From: Bacillota bacterium | Lineage (GTDB): Bacteria; Bacillota; Clostridia; DSM-8532 | NCBI GenBank assembly: GCA_023415205.1 | Contig: JAEZLR010000001.1 | Coordinates: forward strand, 62,001 to 126,000 | Length of the DNA: 64,000 nt | Direction of reading: 5' to 3' | Part shown: piece after piece, positions 52,646 through 61,646 of the stretch | Layout of the letters: every line of letters begins with the position of its first letter | Position numbering within the stretch: position 1 is the first letter of the stretch | Made by a program: the position numbers and the translations under genes | Notes under the pieces: generated by a model | Told to the model about the DNA's origin: nothing | The model's database searches: none | What the model saw: only the letters and a program-made list of their open reading frames with translations

Positions 52646-54094
52646 CTACATGGTCAGAGTACCCTCATCGGAATTGATGATCAGCAAGACCTGCTCTTCA
52701 TCCCCCGTCGCTGCATTGATATAGACCAGAAAGTCCTTTCCGTCAAGTTTTCCTACAAATTCATAGCAAAGGATTTCAGTGCCATAGGTGGTTGGGATAA
52801 CCGTAAGCCCTGTGGACCTGATGGATTCACCGCGCAGAACCTTCTGTCTGGCCTGTGTTTCGGTGATTTTGGGTGTATCAAAGGTTCTCTTGGTGTGATT
52901 CATGAGATATCCCTTGGCTTCAAAGCCCACTACCTCACCATTATCCAAAGCCACCTTGACCTTGATCAGATCCGGATAATACGTGATACCATCCTCATGA
53001 TAGGCGTAATTGATGGTCGCTATGCCGTCAGTCTCCAGATAATAGGACTCTTTCATATTGGGATATCCCCGGCTCTTAAGGAACTCCCGGCCTATTTCCT
53101 TGGCCTTGTCGATGCTGACGGTATGGCTGCCTATCTCCCGGTTATAGAGATACCAGACCACATGTCCACCAGTAACCGATACATCGGCCTCGGCAACACT
53201 GTTGTTCTTCTTTCCGGCTAGCTCCATTCTGAAATTATAGGTGTCAATAATTCCGTTATTGTTGTCAGCCAGCTTTTTGATATTACGGACATTATCTTTT
53301 CCCAAGAACTTACCTATGCTGTCGATGGCCTGATTTTCGTCCACCTTCTGACCGCTCAGTCCAAGGGCTTTGCGGTTTTGCATATGCTCGGAAAATGGTC
53401 CGTCGTAGATGAGGGTGGGCATTTCCTGAAAGCTCTTGTCTATGGAACCGAAGGTTGTAGGCATATCCTCCGAGGCCTTGCTCAGGTCTTTATTACCCTC
53501 CTGGCTGACATTCTCCCATTGGAAGTTACCATTGGAAAGGTCGTTTTTAAGATTGTTCAGACTGTCCTTGAGGCTCACTGAAAACGAGTGTAGCTGATTC
53601 AAGGTTTTCATCTGATTATCATCAATGGGCTTACCCATTGTGTTTTGCTTAGATAGAGTCTGGGACATATCGGCAACCTGGGCCAGAAATTTTTCGGTGT
53701 TGCTCAAAACCCCAACCGATAAGGGCAACTGCCCCAGATTGCTGGAGGCAGCATTGGCTTCCATCCAAACATCCCTCAATGTGGAGGCAGAAAGCTGGGT
53801 AGAAGATGTCATTCTGGCTTTCATAAGCATGATCTCAACGTTTTGAACGTAATCTACCAGCTCGTAAAAGGCACGATTATAAGTGTTGTTTAATTGCCTA
53901 CGCAGGGTTTCAGCCCTACTGTATTGGTAGGCTCCAAACAGAGTGGTTAAAAGAAGAATGGCAATGATAATGTTCTTGGCCCGATTTCGGGCTAAAGCTA
54001 CATAAAAGGCCTTCATGGTATGGCGGAGGCCCTTGTCCTCGTATTTATCACGGTTCTCGTTTTTTTCCAAATCCTTATCCATATCCTTATCCAT
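52646..54094 (-). CDS. ypeB: Spore germination protein YpeB
   Basis: Protein of about 482 aa needed with SleB for cortex lysis at germination. A short, very charged cytoplasmic N-terminus leads to one membrane anchor ('NIIIAILLLTTLFGAY'), then a long helical YpeB region and C-terminal PepSY-like domains ('GREFLKSRGYPNMKESYYLE'). YpeB stabilises SleB and is processed on germination. Start 54094 has AAGGA seven bases upstream; a GTG five codons earlier is possible. It lies directly downstream of sleB and is presumably expressed in the forespore. Confidence 0.9.
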   Translation of the reverse strand: MDKDMDKDLEKNENRDKYEDKGLRHTMKAFYVALARNRAKNIIIAILLLTTLFGAYQYSRAETLRRQLNNTYNRAFYELVDYVQNVEIMLMKARMTSSTQLSASTLRDVWMEANAASSNLGQLPLSVGVLSNTEKFLAQVADMSQTLSKQNTMGKPIDDNQMKTLNQLHSFSVSLKDSLNNLKNDLSNGNFQWENVSQEGNKDLSKASEDMPTTFGSIDKSFQEMPTLIYDGPFSEHMQNRKALGLSGQKVDENQAIDSIGKFLGKDNVRNIKKLADNNNGIIDTYNFRMELAGKKNNSVAEADVSVTGGHVVWYLYNREIGSHTVSIDKAKEIGREFLKSRGYPNMKESYYLETDGIATINYAYHEDGITYYPDLIKVKVALDNGEVVGFEAKGYLMNHTKRTFDTPKITETQARQKVLRGESIRSTGLTVIPTTYGTEILCYEFVGKLDGKDFLVYINAATGDEEQVLLIINSDEGTLTM

Positions 54095-54137
54095 AGCAGA
54101 TTCCTTCACCTTTCATGAAATATGGGCATTCGCGCAG

Positions 54138-54599
54138 TTATTTTCCAAAGTTATGTTTACCAATTTTGACAATGATCTTTCGGGACCAGATCCATTTACT
54201 TGTGGCTGTGGCAGGATTCCAGTAATATAGGCATCCATGGGTAGGATCCCATCCATTAATGGCATCCTGAGCTGCTTTCACAACGGTGGAGTTAGGATCT
54301 ATGGGCACATTGATCTGACCATCGGATACCGCCGTAAAGGCTCCGGGCTGGTAAATGACTCCAGAAATAGTATTGGGAAAGCTAGGGGAACTCACGCGGT
54401 TCAATATGACGGCACCCACGGCAACCTGTCCTTCGTATGGCTCTCCGCGAGCTTCTCCGTTAATGGCTCTCGCAATAAGCTGGATATCACTGGTCCTTCC
54501 TGGCGTTGAGGCCCCCATACTATTTTGAGGCCAAAGGATACAGGAAAAAAGCATCATCAAAGCTAAAACAATAAGCAGGTTTTTTCTATCCCTTTTCAT
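54138..54599 (-). CDS. sleB: Spore cortex-lytic enzyme SleB (catalytic domain form)
   Basis: Lytic transglycosylase of 153 aa acting on spore cortex peptidoglycan. A signal peptide ('NLLIVLALMMLFSCILW') is followed by the SleB/Hydrolase_2 domain, with catalytic Glu in 'INGEARGEPYEGQVAVGAVI' and the closing 'HGCLYYWNPATATSKW'. Unlike Bacillus SleB it lacks an N-terminal peptidoglycan-binding domain. ATG 54599 has GAGGTGA at suitable distance. The ypeB gene follows 43 bases later, supporting a true SleB role over a generic wall hydrolase. Confidence 0.9.
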   Translation of the reverse strand: MKRDRKNLLIVLALMMLFSCILWPQNSMGASTPGRTSDIQLIARAINGEARGEPYEGQVAVGAVILNRVSSPSFPNTISGVIYQPGAFTAVSDGQINVPIDPNSTVVKAAQDAINGWDPTHGCLYYWNPATATSKWIWSRKIIVKIGKHNFGK

Positions 54600-54690
54600 C
54601 TTCATATCACCTCATGGGATATTCTTTCAACCTGACAATAAAATTATCCAATAAACTTTGATTTATCCTTGAGTCCTGCAAAAAAAGCGC

Positions 54691-54721
54691 AAAAAAACAC
54701 CCACCAATTGTGAAGTGGGTG
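54691..54721 (-). terminator. Terminator after the yhaN-like gene
   Basis: CACCCAC (54698-54704) pairs with GTGGGTG (54715-54721). On the minus strand seven T follow, and on the plus strand CTTTTCC. It separates the yhaO-yhaN pair from sleB. Confidence 0.85.
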
Positions 54722-54744
54722 CTTTTCCTTTAGGTATGAGCTAG

Positions 54745-57126
54745 CTAGACAAGCTTAATTTGAACCATTTGCGAACCCATCACCCTCTGCGCCAGCTCCA
54801 GCTCCCTTGCATGGCAAGTGAAGAAGAATATCTGCCGCTCTTTCGCCAGTTGGCTGAGCAATCTAAAACCATTGAGCATCCGCTCCTCGTCATACTGGGA
54901 GAAAGGCTCGTCCAGGAACAGGGGAAGGGGCTCTCCTCTTTTTTCCAGAAGCCGTACCACCGCAAGCCGCATGGCCAGGTAGACTTGATCCACTGTTCCG
55001 GTGCTTAGCCGATCTACAGGAATAAGTTCCTCGGTTTCAGGGGTAGCCAAGAGCACCTGTAGTGCGTCATTGGTGCTGGCTCTGGTGTATTTACCCGAGG
55101 TGAGAAGGCCTAAGAATCTGCTCATTTCCTCGTTTAGAGCTGGTATGTAATCCTTCTGAAGCTGCTCTGCCGTTTCCTTGAGAATCCGTCCGGCAAGCTC
55201 CAGACCCGCCCCCACCCTTTCAAGGTTCTGCCTTTTCCCTTCCAGGAAGGCAAGCTCCTCTACAATACGGGTGATCTCCCCTTCCTGGGGAACCTGCTCC
55301 AGACGGGTAGTCAGAGCGGTAATTTCCAATTTAATGCTATTAATGCGTTGTTCAAGCGCCAGTAGATCATCCTTGAGGCAATCCTCCTCCGGAAGCTCTC
55401 CGGCCTGGGGCTCAGTATCAATCTTGCATAAGGCATCCCTACATTCTTCATAGGTCATTCCGGGCCTTCCAAGAAAACCTGCGGCCTCACGCACCAAGGC
55501 TTGCCTCTTGTCGGCAAGGTGGGTGACCCTGTCAAGAAGTGCCTTCTTTTCTGCCTTCAACTGGGTAAGATTGTCCATACCCACCCTCCAACGCTCGGCC
55601 AGGGCACCCCTTTCTCCCTCCCGGGAATGGGGCCAGGCTTCAGTAAGGCTCCTCCACTGCTCTTCCAGGGAAACGCATAAAGCCTCAAGCTCCTCTTGAT
55701 GTAGAGTTGCTTCTAGTAGCTTTTTTTGATGACTTTCCAGGGCATTAGCAGCCTTTTGCTGAGCTTCTTTATATTCAAGGTACTCGGCCAGGCTTATAAA
55801 GCCTGATGTACTCAACGCCTTATTGAGGGCTTGTGTATGAAGGGCGGCAGCCGTGCTTCCGGTTTTATGGCTTCTTGGCCTTACCCAAAGAAAAACTGTC
55901 AGCGCAATTCCTACCACTGCCGACAGGGCCAGTACCGGATGCCTTAAAGCAAACCATAGAATAACGGAGGCAAGGGAAAGTAGCCCAGTCAGATAGAGAA
56001 GGACAGGGGCCTTCGGTTTTTCTGGTGGATTCAATAGGGCTTCGGTTGAGGCGGTTCTCAATGCAGCCTCTATGTCCTGGGTCTTTCGTAAAAAGGTCTC
56101 TTCACTTTCCAAAGAGTTTTCCAGGCTCTCTCTCTCACCCTTAAGCGCCTCCAGCAGAGCCTTATTCTGCTGAACATCCTGACGAACCCGAGTCATATCA
56201 TGAAGTAAAAGAGTGGCCCGAGTGAGTCCCTCTGGGGTCACCACCCCATAGGCCTCTGCATTTACAAGGCCTTGTTCAACGAGCTCAAGCTCCCTTTCCT
56301 TCCCCTCAAGGTCATGGCCCAAGGCTTCCATCTCCCTCTTGAGTGACATGAGCTTTAGAGTCTGAAGACGGGTTGCATGAGCCAGCTTTTCTTCCCTTTC
56401 TTCAAGCCATCGGGCCAAGAGCTTCTGTTTGTCATGGAGCTCCCTGAAGGTATCCAGATAGCGCTCGCTCACCAGGATAAGCTCCTGGTGCTTACTCTCC
56501 AGTTCCTTTATCCTTGCATTGACCTTATCCAGCGGTCTTGCCGTGGATCTGCCCGTGCCCACCTTCTCCAAAAGAGCAGCTTCCAGCACCTGAACAGCCC
56601 GAGAAAGGGATTGATCCTCGCTTCCTGTTGCATTAAGATTGGAAATTTTCTCTACCAGTGTTCTTCTGCCCGCCTCATCCACAGCACATTGCATCTGACC
56701 GATAAAGGCGCTTCGCTCAAAGGTGAGCTCATCCAGTCCCAGATGCTCCTCCGCAAATCTGGGGCTGCTGTCTTTGTCCTGGGCAAACATCTGGTTAATG
56801 GGATTGGCACCGCTGTCATAGATATTGGTGGTTCCCTTTTGAAAGTTCCTTCCCACTCTGTAGGCGGCCCCGGAAGAAAGGGTGTACTCCAGCACTCCTG
56901 CATATCCCTCCCCATTCCAGGGCATGAAATGCTTTAAGGGAGGAAGGCTGCCGTCCTTAGCCTTACGACCTCCCTTAAGGCCGTAGAGCATGGATTTGAT
57001 AAAGGCCTGGAGTGTAGATTTCCCCGATTCGTTGGGCGCATAAATCATATTGAAGCCCGGGCCGGGGGTATCCTTATATTGCTTGAATTTTCCGAATCCC
57101 TTAATATCCCATACCGTTATTTTCAT
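54745..57126 (-). CDS. yhaN: YhaN-like AAA ATPase (SMC/SbcC-related)
   Basis: Large ATPase of 793 aa related to SbcC/Rad50. Walker A 'APNESGKSTL' (31-40) is N-terminal; signature 'VDRLSTGTVDQVYLAMRLA' and Walker B 'LPLFLDEPF' are C-terminal; long coiled coils lie between. Two adjacent hydrophobic segments ('LLYLTGLLSLASVILWFAL' and 'VVGIALTVFLW') interrupt the coiled coil, as in Bacillus YhaN, implying membrane association. It pairs with the metallophosphoesterase YhaO, whose stop overlaps its ATG as ATGA. Together they probably process DNA ends. Confidence 0.85.
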   Translation of the reverse strand: MKITVWDIKGFGKFKQYKDTPGPGFNMIYAPNESGKSTLQAFIKSMLYGLKGGRKAKDGSLPPLKHFMPWNGEGYAGVLEYTLSSGAAYRVGRNFQKGTTNIYDSGANPINQMFAQDKDSSPRFAEEHLGLDELTFERSAFIGQMQCAVDEAGRRTLVEKISNLNATGSEDQSLSRAVQVLEAALLEKVGTGRSTARPLDKVNARIKELESKHQELILVSERYLDTFRELHDKQKLLARWLEEREEKLAHATRLQTLKLMSLKREMEALGHDLEGKERELELVEQGLVNAEAYGVVTPEGLTRATLLLHDMTRVRQDVQQNKALLEALKGERESLENSLESEETFLRKTQDIEAALRTASTEALLNPPEKPKAPVLLYLTGLLSLASVILWFALRHPVLALSAVVGIALTVFLWVRPRSHKTGSTAAALHTQALNKALSTSGFISLAEYLEYKEAQQKAANALESHQKKLLEATLHQEELEALCVSLEEQWRSLTEAWPHSREGERGALAERWRVGMDNLTQLKAEKKALLDRVTHLADKRQALVREAAGFLGRPGMTYEECRDALCKIDTEPQAGELPEEDCLKDDLLALEQRINSIKLEITALTTRLEQVPQEGEITRIVEELAFLEGKRQNLERVGAGLELAGRILKETAEQLQKDYIPALNEEMSRFLGLLTSGKYTRASTNDALQVLLATPETEELIPVDRLSTGTVDQVYLAMRLAVVRLLEKRGEPLPLFLDEPFSQYDEERMLNGFRLLSQLAKERQIFFFTCHARELELAQRVMGSQMVQIKLV

Positions 57127-58301
57127 AGGCCATCCTCGCCCCATCCTTCAATTTTCCCATTTTGGAGGGCCTCCAGGCCATAATATAAGGCCAGCTCCAG
57201 TCGCGACTTTTCCTCTAACAAGTCAGGCTGAGCCCTATCCTTCTCCAGAGCCTTTTCAACCCCTTCCAGCTTCTGCTGAAGATTTCTTACAAAGGCTCCC
57301 TTTATTGCCGGATCTTTGGCCAGAGCCTCCAGATCAAAGGCCTTCTGGGTTTCATTTCGTATCTCAAGGTACAGCCAGCCCTCGGAGAAAAATGAGGTCA
57401 GGGCTTGGGCATCCAAAATCATGGAGGTACGCCCCCTGAGGGTTATTTGGGTGAGATCCCTTTGGCGATCCAGCCCCTCAAGCGCGCCCAATAGCTTCAT
57501 TTTGACCTCTTCGAGGCCCTTTAGCCCCGTCACATCCACAGGGATGGAATGATAGACCCTTTGGGCTGTTTCAAATAGTTCGGCTTCAAGCTTTATGCCC
57601 GAGGATGTGAAAATGGCTGTAACCCCATAAGCCCCATGAGTCCCTGTTTCATCAAAGCCCAGGGGCTCGGGGCTTCCCGGATTGATCATATTTCCCAAGG
57701 AATACTCGCTCCGGGGCTGGTGAAAATGTCCCAGCGCATAGTAATCATAGTTTAAGGCCATCAATTGGGAGGAGGTGACCGGCTGGTAGGCCTCGCCACT
57801 AAAATCCATATCCAGGGTGCCATGGAGCATGAGGATGTTAAAAAAGCCCTTTTGCGGAGGCGGCACGAGACTCATATCGGGTTTACCCTGTTTATAGGAT
57901 GAAAAGCCCATGCCGTAGATAAAAACCTTCTTATCTTCCAGCACAAATTGGGGGTTTTGGGGCGTGATAAGATGAACATTCTCCGGCCAATCCCATACCT
58001 CATACCATGAATTTCTTAGGTAGGGGTCATGGTTCCCCGGAATGATAAAAATGGGGGTCTGAGCATCGGAAAGCACCATGTTCAGCCACTCCATTGTTTT
58101 TCTGGTAATATATCTCTGCTCGAAGAGATCTCCTGATATTAATAGAAAATCGGCCTCTTGCTCCTTCACGGCCCGAAGAATACGTAAAAAAGCCTTTCGG
58201 ATATCCATTCGCCGTGTTTCAGCATAACCGCCTTCTCCATGCTCCCTGAAAGGTGCCTCTAGGTGGATATCTGCACAATGGACAAATTTTAGGCTTTCCA
58301 T
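57123..58301 (-). CDS. yhaO: YhaO-like DNA repair exonuclease (Mre11/SbcD family)
   Basis: Calcineurin-like metallophosphoesterase of 392 aa. Metal-binding motifs are 'HCADIHLEAPF', 'LISGDLFEQ', 'IPGNHDPY', 'MLHGTLD' and 'ALGHFHQP', matching Mre11/SbcD nucleases of the YhaO branch. It should be the nuclease half of a complex with the YhaN-like ATPase encoded directly downstream. ATG 58301 has GGGGTGAG upstream. The pair forms a two-gene operon ending at the terminator at 54691-54721. Confidence 0.88.
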   Translation of the reverse strand: MESLKFVHCADIHLEAPFREHGEGGYAETRRMDIRKAFLRILRAVKEQEADFLLISGDLFEQRYITRKTMEWLNMVLSDAQTPIFIIPGNHDPYLRNSWYEVWDWPENVHLITPQNPQFVLEDKKVFIYGMGFSSYKQGKPDMSLVPPPQKGFFNILMLHGTLDMDFSGEAYQPVTSSQLMALNYDYYALGHFHQPRSEYSLGNMINPGSPEPLGFDETGTHGAYGVTAIFTSSGIKLEAELFETAQRVYHSIPVDVTGLKGLEEVKMKLLGALEGLDRQRDLTQITLRGRTSMILDAQALTSFFSEGWLYLEIRNETQKAFDLEALAKDPAIKGAFVRNLQQKLEGVEKALEKDRAQPDLLEEKSRLELALYYGLEALQNGKIEGWGEDGL

Positions 58302-58366
58302 TTTCTCACCCCGTTTAAACAATTCAGTAACCCAAAGGGTTAAATTTCTCTGTTAATGGAACATGT

Positions 58367-58744
58367 CTAGATAAGTATGACAGCTTGGGCTGCCGCATAA
58401 TCCCGACTGTGGGTAAGGCTTATGTCAATGGCCTTTGCCCCCAGGCACTCAAAATGGCGCTTAGCCTCCCCATGAAGCGTGACCACGGGTTTCCCGTCCC
58501 GATCATTGATAATCTCAATATCCTGGAAGGAGACCCCTTTGGCAATTCCCGTTCCAAGAGCTTTGGAAACAGCTTCCTTGGCGCAGAATCTGGCTGCGAA
58601 GCTCTGTGTCGCGGCCTTACCCCTGGCCTCACAATAAGCCCGTTCAACGGGGGTATATACGCGTTTGATAAAGCTTTCGCCCTGAGCCAGGGCTTTTTCA
58701 ATACGATCGAGCTCTACAATATCCATTCCGCAGCGAACGCCCAT
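58367..58744 (-). CDS. acpS: Holo-[acyl-carrier-protein] synthase AcpS
   Basis: Transfers 4'-phosphopantetheine from CoA to acyl carrier protein. The 125-aa chain has both signature motifs: 'GMDIVELDRI' with metal-binding D8, and 'FAARFCAKEAVSKALGTG' with E57. Full length. AGAGGT lies eight bases before ATG 58744. It lies between yhaO and tRNA-Arg, all on the minus strand. Confidence 0.94.
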   Translation of the reverse strand: MGVRCGMDIVELDRIEKALAQGESFIKRVYTPVERAYCEARGKAATQSFAARFCAKEAVSKALGTGIAKGVSFQDIEIINDRDGKPVVTLHGEAKRHFECLGAKAIDISLTHSRDYAAAQAVILI

Positions 58745-58821
58745 GGAATCTACCTCTTAATGCCGTCAGGCACTCCAATATAAATAGAGTACAGGCTTAA
58801 AAATAAACCTGCACTCAAAGC

Positions 58822-58896
58822 TGGCGCCCCGTGTAGGAATCGAACCCACATTAATGGAACCGGAATCCATCGTCTTATCCATTAGACTAACGGGAC
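58822..58896 (-). tRNA. tRNA-Arg, anticodon CCG
   Basis: A 75-base cloverleaf on the minus strand. The acceptor stem GTCCCGT pairs with ACGGGGC (one G-U), the anticodon stem ATGGA/TCCAT holds loop TTCCGGT with anticodon CCG, and the T arm contains GGTTCGATTCC. The 3' CCA is encoded. It reads CGG codons. Confidence 0.93.
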
Positions 58897-58906
58897 AGTA
58901 GTTAAT

Positions 58907-58935
58907 ATTATATCCTCTTTGCCCTTGGATATCAA
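58907..58935 (-). promoter_or_regulatory. Promoter of tRNA-Arg
   Basis: On the minus strand TTGATA (58930-58935) and TATAAT (58907-58912) are 17 bases apart, ten bases before the tRNA 5' end. The -35 box lies inside a palindrome, GCCCTTG-GATAT-CAAGGGC (58921-58939). Confidence 0.8.
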
Positions 58936-58971
58936 GGGCCGAAGCATGGAAGCGGCACTTCATCCTCTATC

Positions 58972-59625
58972 TCAGACTGATTTTATGAGGTTTTCCAGGA
59001 CATATTTTATAAACAGAATAGCTCCGCCGCTGATTTGCATCCAGAAATAGGTGGCTAAGAGCAGTATGAGTTTACCAAAAACCTGTATCCTTGTGCGAAC
59101 ACTGAAGGTTCTGTAGATCACACCCAGTTGGAGGTAGGGTAAAATATTCATGAAAATGACCAAAAGGGAAAAGCCCAGCCGGATGGCGGTAGGAGACTGC
59201 GCATTGACATTGTCCCAATTGATCCCCGAGTAATACAAAGCGGCATAGGGAAGGATAAAAAGAAGATGGGAAAGGGCATAGGACTTCATTAAAATCACCG
59301 GCAGCCTACCGCTGACATACTTTTCACTCCGTTTTCCAATCATCATGGTAAATTCAGCAATGGGAACCATGGTACATAGTATATCCACAGCCCCAAGAAC
59401 AAAAGAAGCCCCAATAAACAGCAACAGCTTTAAGACCCATTGGATAGGTTCGCCACTGATCAGCCCCGATTTAAAGATATTCTGTGTCAGTGCCAGATCA
59501 AAAAGGCCCACCAGCAAAAAGGCAATTATTAAGCCACTGAATCTGACCGTAAGTTTTTTATGCACCCAAACCGGCAATAGGAAGACGTCCCACGGACTTG
59601 CCGGTATTTCTTTGACTTTTTCCAT
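58972..59625 (-). CDS. Polytopic membrane protein, possibly Yip1-like
   Basis: Membrane protein of 217 aa with five or six hydrophobic segments and the N-terminal 'IPASPWDVFLLPVWVHKKL' that resembles the lead-in of bacterial Yip1-domain proteins. No catalytic or binding motif is visible. ATG 59625 has AAAGGATGGG upstream; the frame continues to 59664 without a better start. It ends shortly before the tRNA promoter. Function is unknown and the family assignment is tentative. Confidence 0.6.
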   Translation of the reverse strand: MEKVKEIPASPWDVFLLPVWVHKKLTVRFSGLIIAFLLVGLFDLALTQNIFKSGLISGEPIQWVLKLLLFIGASFVLGAVDILCTMVPIAEFTMMIGKRSEKYVSGRLPVILMKSYALSHLLFILPYAALYYSGINWDNVNAQSPTAIRLGFSLLVIFMNILPYLQLGVIYRTFSVRTRIQVFGKLILLLATYFWMQISGGAILFIKYVLENLIKSV

Positions 59626-59715
59626 AGTCCCATCCTTTAGATAGCAATGTTTCCATTTTAGCACAGCCTGTGAAAAGACTCAAGTCAGGCTGACCAGGGT
59701 ACTTTGTGCCCTTTA

Positions 59716-61488
59716 TTACTTCTGATTCTCAGGAAGACTATAGGAGTTTTTCCACTCTTCATAGCTTTGAACCTGCTTCAGGTTTCTTTCAAATATGGAA
59801 AATACCCTTTCATCTGCAAAATTGGCGGCCCAGACACAGGCACCGGCCAGATTGTAGCGATGGACCAAGGAGGTTTTCATGTTTACTGCATCGGCATCCT
59901 CAATCCACATCTGATAGGTTTTACCGTCTTTTTCATAGTTGGCCTGGTATTGGCCCAGTTGATCATTCCAAGCAACCACGGCCTCATTATCGTCAATTTC
60001 CTTCCAGGCGGTGGTGACGTTGAGGGCCTTGGAAGCTACCTTGGTCTGTCCGTCCACAGTCTCCGAGGTCCAGAGCCTGGTGTAGAGCGGGATGCCTAAA
60101 AGAAGCTTTTGGGCGGGTACCTCGGTCAGGGTTTTGAGAAGATTTTCCTCAACCCATTGAAGCTCGGCAGTAGAACCTGCTTTGGGGCTTGTGGACCAGT
60201 GCTGATCATAGGTCATCAGACATACGTAGTCCACACTTTCTGCCAGCGCCTTGCGATCAAAGCATTTTGACCAAGTATCGCTGCCGTCGGGCACCGTAAC
60301 ATCCACCGAGACATAGAGCCCCTGCTCCTTGGCCAGGGGATAGAATTCCCTGACAAATTGGGTATAGGCGTCCTTGTCTTTTTTATAGATGTTTTCAAAG
60401 TCAAGATTGATGCCATCCAGCTTATACAGGGAGGCATAAGCCAGGATACTCCGAATGACCTCCTGGCGTTTGTCGGAATTATTCAAAATCATACTGGTGC
60501 CTTCAATATCTCCAAAGGCATTGGAGAATAGGGCCCAGACCTGCCACCCGTTTTGATGGGCCTTTTCCATATACTCAGGGGTGGCACGGTTCTTAATGGT
60601 TCCTTCCCGGTCGACAATTTCAAACCAGGTGGGGGAGATCACATCAATTCCCGGAGTATTCTGGTTGGATAGCTCAATGTTGCTTTTGGAATACGTCATA
60701 TCCCAGACCAGGTTGATCTTTCCGGACGTCAGTGGAGGTGGTGTTTCTTCAACGGTTTCCCCTAAGGAGGGCTGGTATTGGGAAAGAACCACCTCGTCTT
60801 TTTTCACATAGCCTATGGCTCCATCATATGTACGCACCTTAAGCCAATCCTCATAATCGGCATAGATGAGGAGGTTGTTTTCAGGGCTCTGGCTGATGGT
60901 CAGACCCTTCTCCCCTTCTCCCAAAAACTTCTTGATAATGGGCTCACGAATGCTTCTCTCTCTTCTGACCACGGTGCGGGCATCCACCGGCCAAGCCGTC
61001 TTGTAGGGAGTGGCTTTCCTGTCAACGATAACAAGATCATTCTCCCGGACATATCGAACAGAAAGGGAATAAAACTCCCCTAAAAAATCAATGGGCAGAT
61101 AGAGGGAGCCTTCCTCCTCAACCGCTGGGAACTTAAGTTCCATGGGCTTCTCGTTGATAAGCGCCTCTAAGCTTCCCGTCTTCATCCTAACCACACGGTC
61201 TCTGGTGGTAATGGTGACCTTTTGAAGATCCTCATCATACCATAGATAGGGATCCAGATGGGTTTTAATAGTATCAAAGGGTAAAAGGATCTGCCCCTCT
61301 TTGATCGAGGGTGGAAGGGTGTCTTTAATCCAATCTCCGTCTATAACCAAGTGCATTCCCTCAGTATCAAAGGGTTCCACCACGGTTTTATTCGGTGCAA
61401 AACCTTTCATGTAAATCGCATAAGCTCCGGTGAGAATCAATAGCAGAATCAATATTACAGACAGTGTGTTAAGCTGTTTGCTTCTCAT
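59716..61488 (-). CDS. Glycoside hydrolase family 18 protein with stalk and SH3-like domains
   Basis: Surface-anchored glycosidase of about 590 aa. A signal anchor ('LNTLSVILILLLILTGAY') is followed by a copper-amine-oxidase-N-like stalk domain (about 45-160), an SH3-like segment ('YADYEDWLKVRTYDGAIGY') and a GH18 barrel. The catalytic motif 'DGINLDFE' spans 358-365, with E365 as acid, and 'VCLMTYDQHW' is a further family block. Relatives include spore-associated N-acetylglucosaminidases such as YaaH/SleL, so cortex or wall glycan is a likely substrate. Start 61488 was chosen for the closeness to the anchor; 61512 is possible. Confidence 0.85.
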   Translation of the reverse strand: MRSKQLNTLSVILILLLILTGAYAIYMKGFAPNKTVVEPFDTEGMHLVIDGDWIKDTLPPSIKEGQILLPFDTIKTHLDPYLWYDEDLQKVTITTRDRVVRMKTGSLEALINEKPMELKFPAVEEEGSLYLPIDFLGEFYSLSVRYVRENDLVIVDRKATPYKTAWPVDARTVVRRERSIREPIIKKFLGEGEKGLTISQSPENNLLIYADYEDWLKVRTYDGAIGYVKKDEVVLSQYQPSLGETVEETPPPLTSGKINLVWDMTYSKSNIELSNQNTPGIDVISPTWFEIVDREGTIKNRATPEYMEKAHQNGWQVWALFSNAFGDIEGTSMILNNSDKRQEVIRSILAYASLYKLDGINLDFENIYKKDKDAYTQFVREFYPLAKEQGLYVSVDVTVPDGSDTWSKCFDRKALAESVDYVCLMTYDQHWSTSPKAGSTAELQWVEENLLKTLTEVPAQKLLLGIPLYTRLWTSETVDGQTKVASKALNVTTAWKEIDDNEAVVAWNDQLGQYQANYEKDGKTYQMWIEDADAVNMKTSLVHRYNLAGACVWAANFADERVFSIFERNLKQVQSYEEWKNSYSLPENQK

Positions 61489-61596
61489 GTTACCCCCATT
61501 ATCATTTCGCATGTTGCTTTCTCTTACTGTACACTTATTATACAGTATAGATATATGGCAGTCCCATAGAAAAATGAAGCAAAATCTGAGGGATAA

Positions 61597-61620
61597 GAAA
61601 AAGCCGCAGTCTGCGGCTTT
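61597..61620 (-). terminator. Terminator after the DUF6106-like gene
   Basis: AGCCGCAG-TCTGCGGCT forms a tight stem (61602-61618), and on the minus strand TTTTTCTT follows. It separates the small membrane protein gene from the GH18 gene. Confidence 0.8.
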
Positions 61621-61646
61621 ACTCATTGAGGTCATGTTATTATTGT

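Noticed and set aside
52502..53221. 239-codon plus-strand frame opposite ypeB
   Set aside because: It lies antisense to a well-supported germination gene and shows no family pattern.
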